Part shown: positions 1-9,053 of the stretch, in pieces | How the letters are laid out: each line of letters starts with the position of its first letter | Position numbering within the stretch: the first letter of the stretch is position 1 | Assembly (NCBI RefSeq): GCF_947495735.1 | Contig: NZ_CANMAA010000001.1 | Coordinates: forward strand, 496,001 to 560,000 | Length of the DNA stretch: 64,000 nt | Reading direction: 5' to 3' | DNA from: an uncultured Pseudokineococcus sp. | Lineage (GTDB): Bacteria; Actinomycetota; Actinomycetes; Actinomycetales; Quadrisphaeraceae | Translations under genes and position numbers: made by a program | Notes under the pieces: generated by a model | Told to the model about the DNA's origin: nothing | The model's database searches: none | The model's input: only the letters and a program-made list of their open reading frames with translations

Positions 1-349
1 CCTCGAAGAGCGCGTGGACCTGCAGGACCGGGGTGCTGGGCGCCGCGAGGCGCTCCAGGCGTCGGACGGCGTTCGACGAGCGGAGCGCGTACGCCCAGCT
101 GCTCTTGTAGAAGCGCTCGGCCCAGTCCTCCCGCCGGGGCCGGAAGGTGGTGGCGGCGACCGCGAGCCGCTGGATCCGCGTGAGCTCCGGGCTCAGGTGG
201 GCGGCGACGTCGTACCGGCGGCCGACCGCCGCGAAGAGGTAGGGGGTCAGGGCGTCCCCCCGCGAGGCCAGGACGAGCCCTCCCGGTGGGCCGTCTCCCT
301 CGCGCGCGGACCGCCCCGCCGCTCGGTCCGTCCCCTGGTCCACCGCCAC
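1..349 (-). CDS. glycosyltransferase, GT4-like (C-terminus beyond window)
   Basis: The first 116 codons of a minus-strand gene that runs off the left edge. The frame is open throughout and reads as a normal protein: a start-proximal stretch LVLASRGDALTPYLFAAVGR, then FRPRREDWAERFYKSSWAY, then TPVLQVHALFE. The Trp-Glu-Arg-Phe-Tyr-Lys-Ser segment followed by a VLQ-hydrophobic strand resembles the N-terminal domain of some GT4 transferases that begin with a long acceptor-binding part. The start is taken at GTG 349 because a GGAGGAG stretch lies about 8 bases upstream; GTG 358 is in frame but too close to that site. It lies downstream of two other GT4 genes in the same orientation, so a role in the same surface polysaccharide is likely. 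The acceptor and sugar are unknown. Confidence 0.7.
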   Translation of the reverse strand, partial: MAVDQGTDRAAGRSAREGDGPPGGLVLASRGDALTPYLFAAVGRRYDVAAHLSPELTRIQRLAVAATTFRPRREDWAERFYKSSWAYALRSSNAVRRLERLAAPSTPVLQVHALFE

Positions 350-519
350 GTCGTGCACTCCTCCTCCTCAGCCGCCGGCGGCGGCCCTGCTCATCGTGTC
401 CCCCGTGCTGCCGCGAGGGTCGTCGTCCGGGCGGGCGTCACCGAGACGGAGGAACGAGCTCCTCGAGCGGCTCCGGGTGAGGGCGTCCGACCGGGGCGCG
501 CCGACCGTCGCGGAGCGGG

Positions 520-1713
520 TCAGCCCCGCGCCGCCCGCCGACCACCGCGCGCAGACCGCCGCGGGCCCCGGACGCGCTCGGCCAGCAGCCGTGCGTAGAG
601 GGCGTCGACCGCTGCCGCCGCGGAGTCGGCGCCGTAGCGCTCGACCAGGCGGTCCGGAGCCGGGCGGCGGGGGGCGGCCGCGTCGACGACCGCACCCTCC
701 AGCGCCTCGGCGAGCTCCTCCACGTGCTGCTCGGCCGTGCTCATCGCCCCGTTGCTGCGCACCTGGTGAGCAGCGGGCGCGCCGCCGACCTCGTCCACCG
801 CCGGGCACTGGGCGTAGGCCACCGGCAGCCCGCTGCCGAGGGCTTCGACGACCGCCATGCCGAAGGTCTCGTCCCTCGAGGCGCTGACGAGGACGTCCAT
901 CGCCGCGAGCACGTCCGGCACATCACCCCGAGCGCCGAGGAATCGGACGCTGCCCCCGACGCCCAGGTCGCCCGCCAGCGCCTCGAGCCGGTTCCTCAGC
1001 GGTCCGGTCCCGACGACGACCATCACCGCACCTCCCGCACGCAGGCGCGGGGCCGTGGCGCGCAGCGCCTCGTCCACGCGCTTGACCGGGTCCAGGCGCC
1101 CCACGAGGCCGAGGACGAGGTCATCGGTCGCCACCCCGAGCTCGGCGCGCACACGCTGCCGGGCCTCGGCGCCGGGGCGCAGCGCGGCGAAGTCGATGCC
1201 GTTCTCGACCACCACGACGCGGTCGGGCGGGACGCCCCACCCCTCCAGCCGCTCGGCGGTGGTCGCGGAGACGGCCACGGTCACCGAGGTGCCGCGCTCG
1301 AGCAGGCGGTACAGCGCTCCCAGCCACCACGAGCGAGGGCGGCCCTCGATCGTGCCGTCCATGAGGGAGTGCTCCGTCGAGACGACGACCGGCACGCCCG
1401 CGAGCCGCGCCGCCGGGATGCCCCAGAGCTGCCCGGAGAGCAGGTGCACGTGCACGACGTCCGGGCGCAGCCGGCGGAGGCGGACGGCCAGGCGGGGGAC
1501 GGCGAGGGCCTTGCGCCACCCGTCCATGCCGAGCACGTCCACCACCCCGCCGTCGCGCCGGATGCTGTCCGCGACGGGCCCGCCGCCGTACAGGGCGACG
1601 GTGCGCGTCGAGGCCCCCGAGCGCGCCACGAGGGTCTCGAGCTGGCGCTCGGCGCCGCCGGTGACCAGCGTCGTGATGACGTGCACCACGCGCAGCGGGC
1701 GCGCGGGCGTCAC
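520..1713 (-). CDS. GT4 family glycosyltransferase
   Basis: A 397-residue cytoplasmic transferase expected to move a sugar from a nucleotide donor to a lipid-linked glycan. The N-terminal Rossmann half opens with VVHVITTLVTGGAERQ (residues 9-24), which carries the GG-A-E loop common in GT4 enzymes. The C-terminal half shows LGLVGRLDPVKR (201-212) and the E-x7-E motif at Glu282 and Glu290, which binds the donor nucleotide-sugar in this family. The start is GTG at 1713, whose bases overlap the TGA of the upstream GT4 gene (GTGA), so translation is probably coupled. Sugar and acceptor cannot be read from sequence. Confidence 0.88.
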   Translation of the reverse strand: MTPARPLRVVHVITTLVTGGAERQLETLVARSGASTRTVALYGGGPVADSIRRDGGVVDVLGMDGWRKALAVPRLAVRLRRLRPDVVHVHLLSGQLWGIPAARLAGVPVVVSTEHSLMDGTIEGRPRSWWLGALYRLLERGTSVTVAVSATTAERLEGWGVPPDRVVVVENGIDFAALRPGAEARQRVRAELGVATDDLVLGLVGRLDPVKRVDEALRATAPRLRAGGAVMVVVGTGPLRNRLEALAGDLGVGGSVRFLGARGDVPDVLAAMDVLVSASRDETFGMAVVEALGSGLPVAYAQCPAVDEVGGAPAAHQVRSNGAMSTAEQHVEELAEALEGAVVDAAAPRRPAPDRLVERYGADSAAAAVDALYARLLAERVRGPRRSARGGRRAARG

Positions 1714-2846
1714 GGCCGTCCCCGACGGGCGAGCACGTCGCGGTACACCTGCGCCAGCGCCTCGGCGCTCGTCTCCCAGGTGGGCAGCTCCACGGGCAGG
1801 GGGGTGTGCGGCACCGGGCCGCGGGCGGCCGTGGCCCGCAGGGCCGTGACGAGCGCTGCCGCGACCGCGTCGTCGTCGGCGTCCTCGGGCACCCCGGCGA
1901 CGAGCCCGTCCTCCACGAGGTCGCCGATGCCGGCGACGTCCAGCCCGACGACCGGGAGCCCGAGGGTGACCCCCTCCATGACGGCCACGGGGTGGGCCTC
2001 GTAGCTCGACATCGCCGCCATCACCGAGGCGGACGCCAGCTCGCGGGCCATCGCCGACCGGTCGGCGGGTGGCAGGGAGCGGATCTCCACGGCATCGGCG
2101 ACGCCCGCGCGGTCGGCCAGGCGCCGCAGCTCGCCCTCGAACTCCCCGCTGCCGAGGACCACGAGGTGCGCGCCCGGCACCTGGCGTCGCACGGCGGGCA
2201 GGGCGGCGACGGCCCGGTGGTGCCCCTTGTAGCGCTCGAGGCGCCCGCTGGACACGATGCGCCCCGGCACGGGGACGACGTCGCCCGGCACGGGTGGCAG
2301 GGCGCCGCCGTTGGGGATCACCGTGAAGCGCCCGGGGTCGATGCCGGCGGCCTGGGAGAAGCGGCTGCGCTCGAAGCGGCTGACCGCGACGAGGCGGTCG
2401 GCGCGGCGCAGCAGCGGTGTCAGCGCGGCCCACTGCGCGCCGCGGACCGCCGTGCGCGAGGGCGAGGAGTGGCCGCCGCTGTGGAAGGTGAGGACGTACG
2501 GCGTGCGGGACAGCGCAGCCGCGAGCATGCCGAGGGGCGGTACGAGGGTGTGGACGCCCTGGAAGTGGACGAGGTCCCACCCCCCGCGGGCGATGACGGG
2601 CACGATGCCCGGGCTCAGGTAGAGGTCGGCCTCCCGGGGCCAGGAGCGGCGACGGACCACGGGGACGCCGCCCACGACCTCCTGCCGCGGCAGGCGCCCG
2701 CTGCGGTCCGTGGCGAGGACCGTGACGTCGAGCTCGCCGGAGCGCACCAGGCGCCCGGCCACCTCGGCGACGTGCGTCTCCGTCCCGCCCAGCTCCGGGA
2801 AGAAGCGCTGCACGACCTGCAGCACCCGGGGCGCGCGCGCGCTCAC
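1710..2846 (-). CDS. GT4 family glycosyltransferase
   Basis: A 378-residue glycosyltransferase. It begins RVLQVVQRFFPELGGTETHV (residues 7-26), with the PELGGTE loop typical of GT4 enzymes. SGRLERYKGH lies at 200-209, and the donor-binding E-x7-E pair is Glu283 and Glu291 in SYEAHPVAVMEG. No signal peptide or membrane helix is visible, so it should act on the cytoplasmic face. The GTG start at 2846 overlaps the stop of the membrane-protein gene upstream, and its own stop overlaps the next GT4 start, so four genes read as one coupled unit. It is diverged from the neighbouring transferase and is not a recent duplicate. Confidence 0.88.
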   Translation of the reverse strand: MSARAPRVLQVVQRFFPELGGTETHVAEVAGRLVRSGELDVTVLATDRSGRLPRQEVVGGVPVVRRRSWPREADLYLSPGIVPVIARGGWDLVHFQGVHTLVPPLGMLAAALSRTPYVLTFHSGGHSSPSRTAVRGAQWAALTPLLRRADRLVAVSRFERSRFSQAAGIDPGRFTVIPNGGALPPVPGDVVPVPGRIVSSGRLERYKGHHRAVAALPAVRRQVPGAHLVVLGSGEFEGELRRLADRAGVADAVEIRSLPPADRSAMARELASASVMAAMSSYEAHPVAVMEGVTLGLPVVGLDVAGIGDLVEDGLVAGVPEDADDDAVAAALVTALRATAARGPVPHTPLPVELPTWETSAEALAQVYRDVLARRGRP

Positions 2847-3646
2847 CGGTCCACCACCAGCGTGCGCAGCGGCTGCGCCCTCCCCGGGTCGCTGACCGTG
2901 ATGGTCGTGCGGCCCCGCTCGGGCACGAGCACCTCGGTCGTCGTGCTGCCGCCCGCGGGGACCTCGAGCACGGGGTAGCTGAGCGTCGACCCGGTGCCGG
3001 GGTCGGAGCGGATCTCGAGGGGACCGGTGCCGGCCTCGGAGGAGATGAGGACCCGGGCGCTGACGCCCTCGACCGAGACCAGAGAGGCCTCGAAGGAGGG
3101 GCCCTCGAGGGAGGAGAGAGAGCGGACGGAGGCGTGGACGGACACGGCGACGACGACGGCGACCAGGGCGCCCCAGACCGCCAGCCGCCCGCCGGCGCGG
3201 GTCGCGGCCGGCGACCCGCCGACCGGGGTCGCACGAGGCTCCACCTCGACCGGCGGGCGCGCGACGTCGGCGACGAGGACGGCGAGGCCCACGACGGCGA
3301 GCGACAGCGTCCACGACGTCTCGCCCAGCGGGATGCGCAGCAGATCCAGGACCACGCCCGTCAGGACGGTGGCGACGACCGCGCCCCCGACCGCCAGGAG
3401 CACGGCGTCGGCGCGCCCGCGCCCGCGCCCGCGCCGTCGGGCGCCCACCCGGGCCACCACGGCGACAGCCGCCGCCACGAGCAGCGCTCTCACGGGGGTC
3501 GGGGCGTGCAGCAGCACGGCCAGGACCGCGGCGAGGACGAGCGCGCCGGCGACGCCCGCGGCCCTCGGTCGGCGCGCACCGCGCCTTCCGGCGGCCCGGT
3601 GCCCACCGGCGTCCGCCCGGTCCTCGGCCATCGTCTCAGCGGTCAC
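2843..3646 (-). CDS. membrane protein of unknown function in polysaccharide locus
   Basis: About 267 residues. After a basic N-terminus there are four or five hydrophobic segments (near residues 30-45, 50-65, 80-105, 112-130 and 158-178). A C-terminal domain of about 85 residues, ending PGRAQPLRTLVVDR, is rich in Thr, Ser and Val and looks like an extracellular beta-sandwich. The layout recalls DUF1616-type proteins, but I do not recognise it firmly. The GTG start at 3646 is preferred over ATG 3631 because GGAGG lies 9 bases before the GTG; it overlaps the end of the large flippase gene by 11 bases. Context suggests a part in export or modification of the glycan. Confidence 0.7.
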   Translation of the reverse strand: MTAETMAEDRADAGGHRAAGRRGARRPRAAGVAGALVLAAVLAVLLHAPTPVRALLVAAAVAVVARVGARRRGRGRGRADAVLLAVGGAVVATVLTGVVLDLLRIPLGETSWTLSLAVVGLAVLVADVARPPVEVEPRATPVGGSPAATRAGGRLAVWGALVAVVVAVSVHASVRSLSSLEGPSFEASLVSVEGVSARVLISSEAGTGPLEIRSDPGTGSTLSYPVLEVPAGGSTTTEVLVPERGRTTITVSDPGRAQPLRTLVVDR

Positions 3647-6600
3647 TGTCGAGCGCCTCCAGGTCGTAGATGCTGATCGCGCCGTTGTCGTAGATGCGGT
3701 CGACACCGGGGACGTCGTCGAACTTCGTGAGCGCCGCGAGCGGCACCGGCTCGGTGCGGCCCGCCTGGCCGAACTCGCCGTTCTCCACGTAGACCTGCTG
3801 GTTGGGCAGGCCGTTGGCGTCCCGGCGGTCGACGACCAGGTAGCGGATGCCCGCCCGCTGGACCAGCTCGGCGTCGCCGGGCGTCACCTGGGGGTCGAGG
3901 AGCAGGCGCGAGGCGTCCACCTCCGTGCTGATGTTGCGCACGGTGTACATCCCGCCGTCGGAGGCGGCGAGCAGGCCGTTGACGCGGTTGGCGTAGACGC
4001 GCGTGCCGGGCGGCAGGTTCTCCGCCATCCACTCGGCGGCCGCGACGCTGGTCTCGTCGACGCTGCGCGCGTCCGCGGAGATGCGGAACGGACCCGGCAG
4101 CTGCCCGGTGACGGGTCCCGCACCCAGGACCACGCCCCCGAGGAACGCCACGACCACGCCCGCGGCGCCGAGGGGGACGACCCAGAGCGGGCGCCGCCGC
4201 CGCAGCGCCCACCACGCCACGAGGAAGGCGGCCCCGACGTAGACGAAGCCCGCGGCCCGGTCGCCGACCTCAGCCGTCGCGTGGGTCAGGTGCCCGCCCG
4301 GCACGACGGGCCACAGGAGGGTGACGAGCACCAGCAGCACCGCGAGCGTGACGCGTCGGCGCACCCACGTGCGGGCGGCCAGGACGGCGGGGACGAGGAC
4401 AGCCGCCGTCAGGAGGACGGCGGCGACGAGGAGGACCTGCTCCCAGGGCTGGCTGGTGGAGCCGGCGGAGTTCGCGAAGAGGGCCTCGCGCGTGCGCTCG
4501 CCCCGGCTGAGCGCGCTCAGGCTCTCGCCGGAGCTGGTGGCGATGGCCCCGAGGTAGCTCGCGAGGGTGTTGCCGGGCCGGGCCAGGGAGAGGGCGAAGA
4601 GACCGGCGCCGACCACCGCGGTCCCGGCCAGCAGGAGCGCCTCCCGGTGACCCTCCCGTCGCCGCAGCACGAGGGCCGTCGCGGACCACGCCGCGAGGGC
4701 GAGGACCACGAGCACCGTGGTGACGTGGTGGGTGGCGACGACGGCCGCCAGCGCCAGGAGCGCCGGCACGATGGCGGACCAGGAGTCCCGCCGGCGCGTC
4801 GCGAGCAGGTGGACCACCAGCACGGCCAGCGGCAGGGCGAGGGTCTGGTAGGAGAACTGGGAGTTGAAGAAGAGCATCTGCGGGTTGCAGGCGTACAGGA
4901 CGACGGCCCCGGCGGCCACGCGCGTGGAGCCGGTGAGGTGCCGCACCACCCCGAGGAGGGCGAGGGTCAGGACGAGCCGGGCGGCCAGCAGCACCACGAC
5001 GGACGCGAGGTGGTCGCCGACGCCGGTCAGGGAGGTCACCGCGTGGGTGGCGATGCCCAGACCGGGGTAGAAGCCGGTGATGGGCAGCAGCGGGTTGTCC
5101 GAGCCCAGACGGCCCGTGTCGTCGATCTGGCGCAGGACGGTCGCGTGGATGAGCTCGTCGTGGAACATGAAGCGGGTCGGGTACAGCACGAGCCGGCTCA
5201 CCTGCAGGGTGAGGGCCATGGCGAGCGCGACCGCCACGAGCGTCGACCGGCGCACGCCGGGCAGGAGGACGACGACGGCGGCCGGGGCCACCATCAGGAC
5301 CAGCCCGAGGACCCAGGCCGCGCTCGCGGTGGCGGTGTCGCCCTGACCCCGCGCCTCGGTGACGGCCAGCGCGGTCGCCAGGAGGCCGAGGGCGGTGGCG
5401 AAGACCCAGGCCCCAGGACCCGTGGCGGCGGCGCGCGCCGCGACCCGACGGGCGGCAGCGGCGCCGCCCTGCCGCGAAGATCGGTCCGCCGGGCCGGCCG
5501 CGACCTCGGTCGCCACCGGTGGGGCCTCGCCGGTCGCGGGCTCCGGCGTCGTCCCGGCGGGAGGTGCGACTGCTTCCCGGGAGGTCACCGCGTCGAGCAG
5601 GAGAGCGGCGCCGGCGCTCTCCGAGCCGCCCACGACGGCTGCGGCGGAGGGGTCGCCGGCGGGCGCGTCCCGACCGCCCGCGCGCGCGCGCCGCGCGGCG
5701 GACCACAGCGGCAGCACCAGCACGACGGCCTGGACGTAGACGACGACGAGCCAGGCGACCACGAGACCCTCGAGCCCGCCGGCCCGGGCGCCGGCGGCGG
5801 CCGCCAGGAGCTCGACGGCGCTGAAGGCGAGCAGGACACCGGTGGCGCCCAGCGTCCGCCCCTGGGTGCGGCGCAGCGCGACGAAGTGGTCCTTGACGAC
5901 GAAGGGCATCCCGGCCAGGACGAGCAGCCGCAGCACGTCTGCGCCCTCGTCCGCGTACACCTCCCCGAAGAGCGACAGCACCAGCGGGGCGAGCGGGAGG
6001 AGCGCCAGGACGGCCAGCGCGCTGACCCCCAGCCCCAGGGGGATCGTCACCCGCATCTTGCTCAGCACCTGGCGCGGGTCGTTCTCGGCTGCGGCGAACA
6101 GCCCGACGGCGAGGGCGTACGGCAGGGCGAAGACGAAGCCCGTCAGCTGCAGGGCCGTGGAGAACAGGCCGTTGTCGCCCGTCGACAGCAGCACGACGAC
6201 GAGGACGGGCAGCAGCTGGAGCGGTGCCTGCAGGGTCGTGTTGAGGGCGTGGTGGCCGGCCGCCGCTCGTCCCAGGCCGCGCAGGGACGACGGGTCGAGG
6301 AGCCGCCGCCCCGACTCCAGGGCTCGACCGCCCCGGGTGCGCCACGCCACCACGGGGAGGGAGACGAGGGTCCCCACCGCCCAGGCGGCGAAGACGGCCA
6401 TGCCGTCCTGGGCGCCGAGCGCGGCCAGCGCCAGCAGCGCGAGGACCTTGACCGCGCTCGCGACGGCGTTGCGCTGCAGCTGGATGGCGCCGGACCCGAG
6501 GACGAGCACCGCCTGGTCGACCACGATCGCCACCGCCATCAGGCCGGTGCCGACCGCGAAGAGGGCTGCGCGCCCGGGGCCTCCGGCGACCTGCTCCAGC

Positions 6601-6986
6601 GCCTGCGCGCCGACGACGTGGATGGCCACCAGCGGCACCACCACGGCGAGCAGCGTGGCGGCACCACCCGCCACCGCGAGCGCGGTGCGCACCAGGACGC
6701 GACGCGAGCCCTGGTCGGTCTGCGGGATGCGGCTGATCAGCAGCGTCCCCAGCCCGACGGTGCCGAGGGCGCCGATGAGGCTCATCGCCGCCACGGACGC
6801 ACCGGCCACCCCGACGGCCTCGACCGTGAAGGACCGTGCGGCGAGCGCCCAGAAGAGGAGGCCGAGGACGCTCGTGACCGCCTGCGTCGACACGAGGGAC
6901 GCGCTGATCGTGACGATCCTGCGCAGACCGGACGGAGATGTCGAAGGCTGCGGCCCGGTCGCGGGTGGCGCGGCGGTCGGGCTCAC
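3636..6986 (-). CDS. fusion of Wzx/MATE-like flippase and GT-C-like membrane domain
   Basis: A 1116-residue integral membrane protein. Residues of about 20-440 form a multi-helix region that looks like a polysaccharide flippase of the MOP superfamily: it starts RRIVTISASLVSTQAVTSVL and contains ALARS/GTLLISRIP-type helices. A low-complexity Ala/Pro/Glu linker of about 100 residues follows. From about residue 560 a second multi-helix region begins, with a FMFHDELIHATVLRQI loop and ITGFYPGLGIATH, ending in a roughly 170-residue soluble tail (AAEWMAENLPPGTRVYANRV through IRYLVVDRR). The second half resembles GT-C membrane glycosyltransferases or polymerases that use polyprenyl-phosphate sugars. 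One chain could therefore flip and extend the repeat unit. Length and linker suggest a true fusion, as there is no internal stop or frame break. Confidence 0.8.
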   Translation of the reverse strand: MSPTAAPPATGPQPSTSPSGLRRIVTISASLVSTQAVTSVLGLLFWALAARSFTVEAVGVAGASVAAMSLIGALGTVGLGTLLISRIPQTDQGSRRVLVRTALAVAGGAATLLAVVVPLVAIHVVGAQALEQVAGGPGRAALFAVGTGLMAVAIVVDQAVLVLGSGAIQLQRNAVASAVKVLALLALAALGAQDGMAVFAAWAVGTLVSLPVVAWRTRGGRALESGRRLLDPSSLRGLGRAAAGHHALNTTLQAPLQLLPVLVVVLLSTGDNGLFSTALQLTGFVFALPYALAVGLFAAAENDPRQVLSKMRVTIPLGLGVSALAVLALLPLAPLVLSLFGEVYADEGADVLRLLVLAGMPFVVKDHFVALRRTQGRTLGATGVLLAFSAVELLAAAAGARAGGLEGLVVAWLVVVYVQAVVLVLPLWSAARRARAGGRDAPAGDPSAAAVVGGSESAGAALLLDAVTSREAVAPPAGTTPEPATGEAPPVATEVAAGPADRSSRQGGAAAARRVAARAAATGPGAWVFATALGLLATALAVTEARGQGDTATASAAWVLGLVLMVAPAAVVVLLPGVRRSTLVAVALAMALTLQVSRLVLYPTRFMFHDELIHATVLRQIDDTGRLGSDNPLLPITGFYPGLGIATHAVTSLTGVGDHLASVVVLLAARLVLTLALLGVVRHLTGSTRVAAGAVVLYACNPQMLFFNSQFSYQTLALPLAVLVVHLLATRRRDSWSAIVPALLALAAVVATHHVTTVLVVLALAAWSATALVLRRREGHREALLLAGTAVVGAGLFALSLARPGNTLASYLGAIATSSGESLSALSRGERTREALFANSAGSTSQPWEQVLLVAAVLLTAAVLVPAVLAARTWVRRRVTLAVLLVLVTLLWPVVPGGHLTHATAEVGDRAAGFVYVGAAFLVAWWALRRRRPLWVVPLGAAGVVVAFLGGVVLGAGPVTGQLPGPFRISADARSVDETSVAAAEWMAENLPPGTRVYANRVNGLLAASDGGMYTVRNISTEVDASRLLLDPQVTPGDAELVQRAGIRYLVVDRRDANGLPNQQVYVENGEFGQAGRTEPVPLAALTKFDDVPGVDRIYDNGAISIYDLEALDSDR

Positions 6987-7045
6987 GGAGCGGGCCTCCA
7001 GGTGGCGTGGGCGCGTGGGTCGAGGCGCCGTCGGCTCGACCGCAC

Positions 7046-7051
7046 ATGGTA
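7046..7051 (-). promoter_or_regulatory. -10 element TACCAT for the flippase-GT operon
   Basis: On the minus strand TACCAT lies about 60 bases before the start of the flippase fusion gene, which would give an untranslated leader of roughly 50 bases. No convincing -35 hexamer is visible. It is one of few TANNNT sequences in this stretch, and it sits between the GH5 gene and the locus it would drive. Confidence 0.45.
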
Positions 7052-7137
7052 CGGACGGCGGGAGCCCGCCCGGTCTCTTCGGGGCCGCTGCCGCCCCGGT
7101 CTGGTCCTCCCTCCGGGTGACGCCGGGCGATGCAGGG

Positions 7138-8814
7138 TCAGGCCCGGCAGAGGGCGGCCATCCGCGCCGCGTGCGAGGTCAGCACCTCCTGGACGGCGGC
7201 CATCGCCGTCGTCGTCGCGGGCCAGTACATGGCGAAGCCGTCGTCGTGCGGGACGGGGACGCCGTCCTCCGCGTACGGGATGAGCGACCAGTAGAGGGTT
7301 CCCGCCATCCCCTCCTGCTCCGCCGCGGCCAGGAGCGAGCGCGTCGCCGACGCGTCGGTCCAGTCGAACTCGCCGACCACGTAGGCCTTGCCGTGCGCTC
7401 TCGCGGTGCGGGCGTCCCGGACCGCCCAGGCGACGTCGACGGGGTAGAAGTGCCCGCCGACGACGTCCACGTGCGGCGAGTCCAGCGCCGCGCGGGCGAC
7501 CGTCATGCCGTCCGCAGCCGACCCGTCGGCGACCAGCTGCCGCACCCCGAGGTCGACCTTGAGGTACCGGGCGAGATCACCCGTCCAGGAGGTCGGGGCG
7601 GTCCACAGCTCGTTGCCCGTCTCCCAGGCGAGGAAGACGGGGTCGTCCTTCCACCGCAGGCCCGTGTGCGGGTTGACGTGCTCCAGCAGGCGGGCGACGT
7701 ACTCCCGGAAGTCGGCGCGGGTGGCCGGGTCGCTGTAGAAGTGGGACTCGGCGGCGCGCTGCTCCGGGTCGTTCGCCGCCGTCCGCGAGCGGTCGGGGAC
7801 GGACGGGAAGCCGTTGCGGGCCGTGAACTCGCCCATCCCGCCGTGGTACCAGCGCCACTGGTCGACGAGGGGCACGACCAGCCGCAGGCCGCGCTGCTTC
7901 GCCGCGGCCGCCGCGTAGTCCGCGGCCGCGAGCGCCGACTCCCGGTACACGCCGCGGCTGGGCGAGAAGCACTCCGCACAGCCGACCGAGATGCCCAGGG
8001 TGTGCGAGCGGACCACCGTGGCGCCGGAGGCCCTCGCGGCGTCGAGCGCCCGGTCGATGCGCCAGCGCGACGGCTGGGTGGGGCGGCCGCCGGCGTCACG
8101 GATGTTGTCGTCGAGGCCCAGCCAGTAGACGTTGGCGCCGGCGAAGCGGAAGGGCGAGCCGTCGAGGACGAGGTCGGCCCCCGATCGCGTGACGAAGGTG
8201 GTGGACGGGGTCGGCGCGGCCGGGAGGGGCGTCGTCGTCGCGGACGCCGCGTGGCCCAGCACCCGGACCGAGTCGAGCGACGCCCGCCGGCCGGTGGAGG
8301 CGGGGGCCCGGTCGGCCGTCAGCTGCAGCGTGACCTGGTGCCGTCCGTGCGGCAGCCCCTCGACGCGAGTGAGGGGGCGGTCGTCCTGGCGGGTGGGGGA
8401 GTACAGGTCGACGACGTCGTGCCGGCCGCCGTCGACCTGGACCCGCGCGCGGCCGCGGTCCGGTCCGGTCGCCCCCCGCAGCTCGACGCCCGTGCCCACG
8501 AAGGTGATCGTGGCCACGTCGTGGATCGAGGCGCTCGTGCGGTCGGTGCCGCCGACCCGACCCGGTCCGCGGCTGGTCCACCAGCCCGACGTGAAGGCGA
8601 AGGCGGCCGCCCCGGAGCGGCTCGTGTCGTCCACCACGAGATCCTCGGACGAGGCGGCCGACGCCGTGCCGCCGGGGGCGACCCCCTCCACCGCGACGAG
8701 GCCGGCCACCGCGACGAGCACGGCGGTCACGGCCGCGGCGGCGCGCAGGCGGCCCCGCCCGGCGGCGGCGTAGCGCGCCCGGGCGGGGGGGCGGTGGTCC
8801 TCGGTCGTGCTCAC
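7138..8814 (-). CDS. secreted GH5-like glycoside hydrolase (mannanase/cellulase type)
   Basis: A 558-residue exported enzyme expected to cleave beta-1,4 linkages in mannan- or glucan-like polymers. Residues 21-48 form a basic start plus hydrophobic signal or anchor segment. Residues about 55-190 form a beta-rich carbohydrate-binding-like module (VDLY and [12 protein letters not shown] strands). The catalytic barrel starts at [13 protein letters not shown] (222-234). The acid/base is Glu402 in WETGNELW and the likely nucleophile is Glu482 in VVGEFDW, with His455 in GGHFYP. Both catalytic residues and the NE pair of GH5 are intact. The GTG start has GGAGG 5 bases upstream. It sits beside the polysaccharide locus, so it may trim or release that glycan. 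The substrate is inferred only. Confidence 0.85.
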   Translation of the reverse strand: MSTTEDHRPPARARYAAAGRGRLRAAAAVTAVLVAVAGLVAVEGVAPGGTASAASSEDLVVDDTSRSGAAAFAFTSGWWTSRGPGRVGGTDRTSASIHDVATITFVGTGVELRGATGPDRGRARVQVDGGRHDVVDLYSPTRQDDRPLTRVEGLPHGRHQVTLQLTADRAPASTGRRASLDSVRVLGHAASATTTPLPAAPTPSTTFVTRSGADLVLDGSPFRFAGANVYWLGLDDNIRDAGGRPTQPSRWRIDRALDAARASGATVVRSHTLGISVGCAECFSPSRGVYRESALAAADYAAAAAKQRGLRLVVPLVDQWRWYHGGMGEFTARNGFPSVPDRSRTAANDPEQRAAESHFYSDPATRADFREYVARLLEHVNPHTGLRWKDDPVFLAWETGNELWTAPTSWTGDLARYLKVDLGVRQLVADGSAADGMTVARAALDSPHVDVVGGHFYPVDVAWAVRDARTARAHGKAYVVGEFDWTDASATRSLLAAAEQEGMAGTLYWSLIPYAEDGVPVPHDDGFAMYWPATTTAMAAVQEVLTSHAARMAALCRA

Positions 8815-9040
8815 GTCGTCCTCCGCGGTCGCTGGCGCTCGTCGTTGCGGCCAGGAGCGGCCTCCGTCTCGAGGGCCTGATCGGCAGCCCGGCGCGGCGC
8901 CCCCCGGACCGGGCGCGAGGTCACCCGGACGGGTCAGCCGTCGACCCCGGGGCCCGGAGCCGGACGGGGAGCGGTCGAGCCGCCGCGCGCGGGCGCCCTC
9001 CGCGGGCCGGGCGCCGGGCGCCGGGCGTCCCGGGGCGCAG

Positions 9041-9046
9041 TAGCCT
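9041..9046 (+). promoter_or_regulatory. -10 element TAGCCT of leaderless proS
   Basis: TAGCCT ends 7 bases before the proS GTG start. With the usual 6-8 base distance from -10 element to start site, transcription would begin at or next to the GTG, giving a leaderless mRNA. No Shine-Dalgarno sequence precedes the start, which agrees. Confidence 0.6.
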
Positions 9047-9053
9047 CGCCGAC

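Noticed and set aside
2994-7283. A 1429-codon open frame on the plus strand opposite the flippase fusion, and similar very long frames elsewhere (for example 15723-19916 minus, 22293-25433 minus, 51766-55911 minus).
   Set aside because: High GC keeps antisense frames free of stops. Their translations are low-complexity Arg/Gly/Ala/His with no domain, while the opposite frame encodes a recognisable protein.
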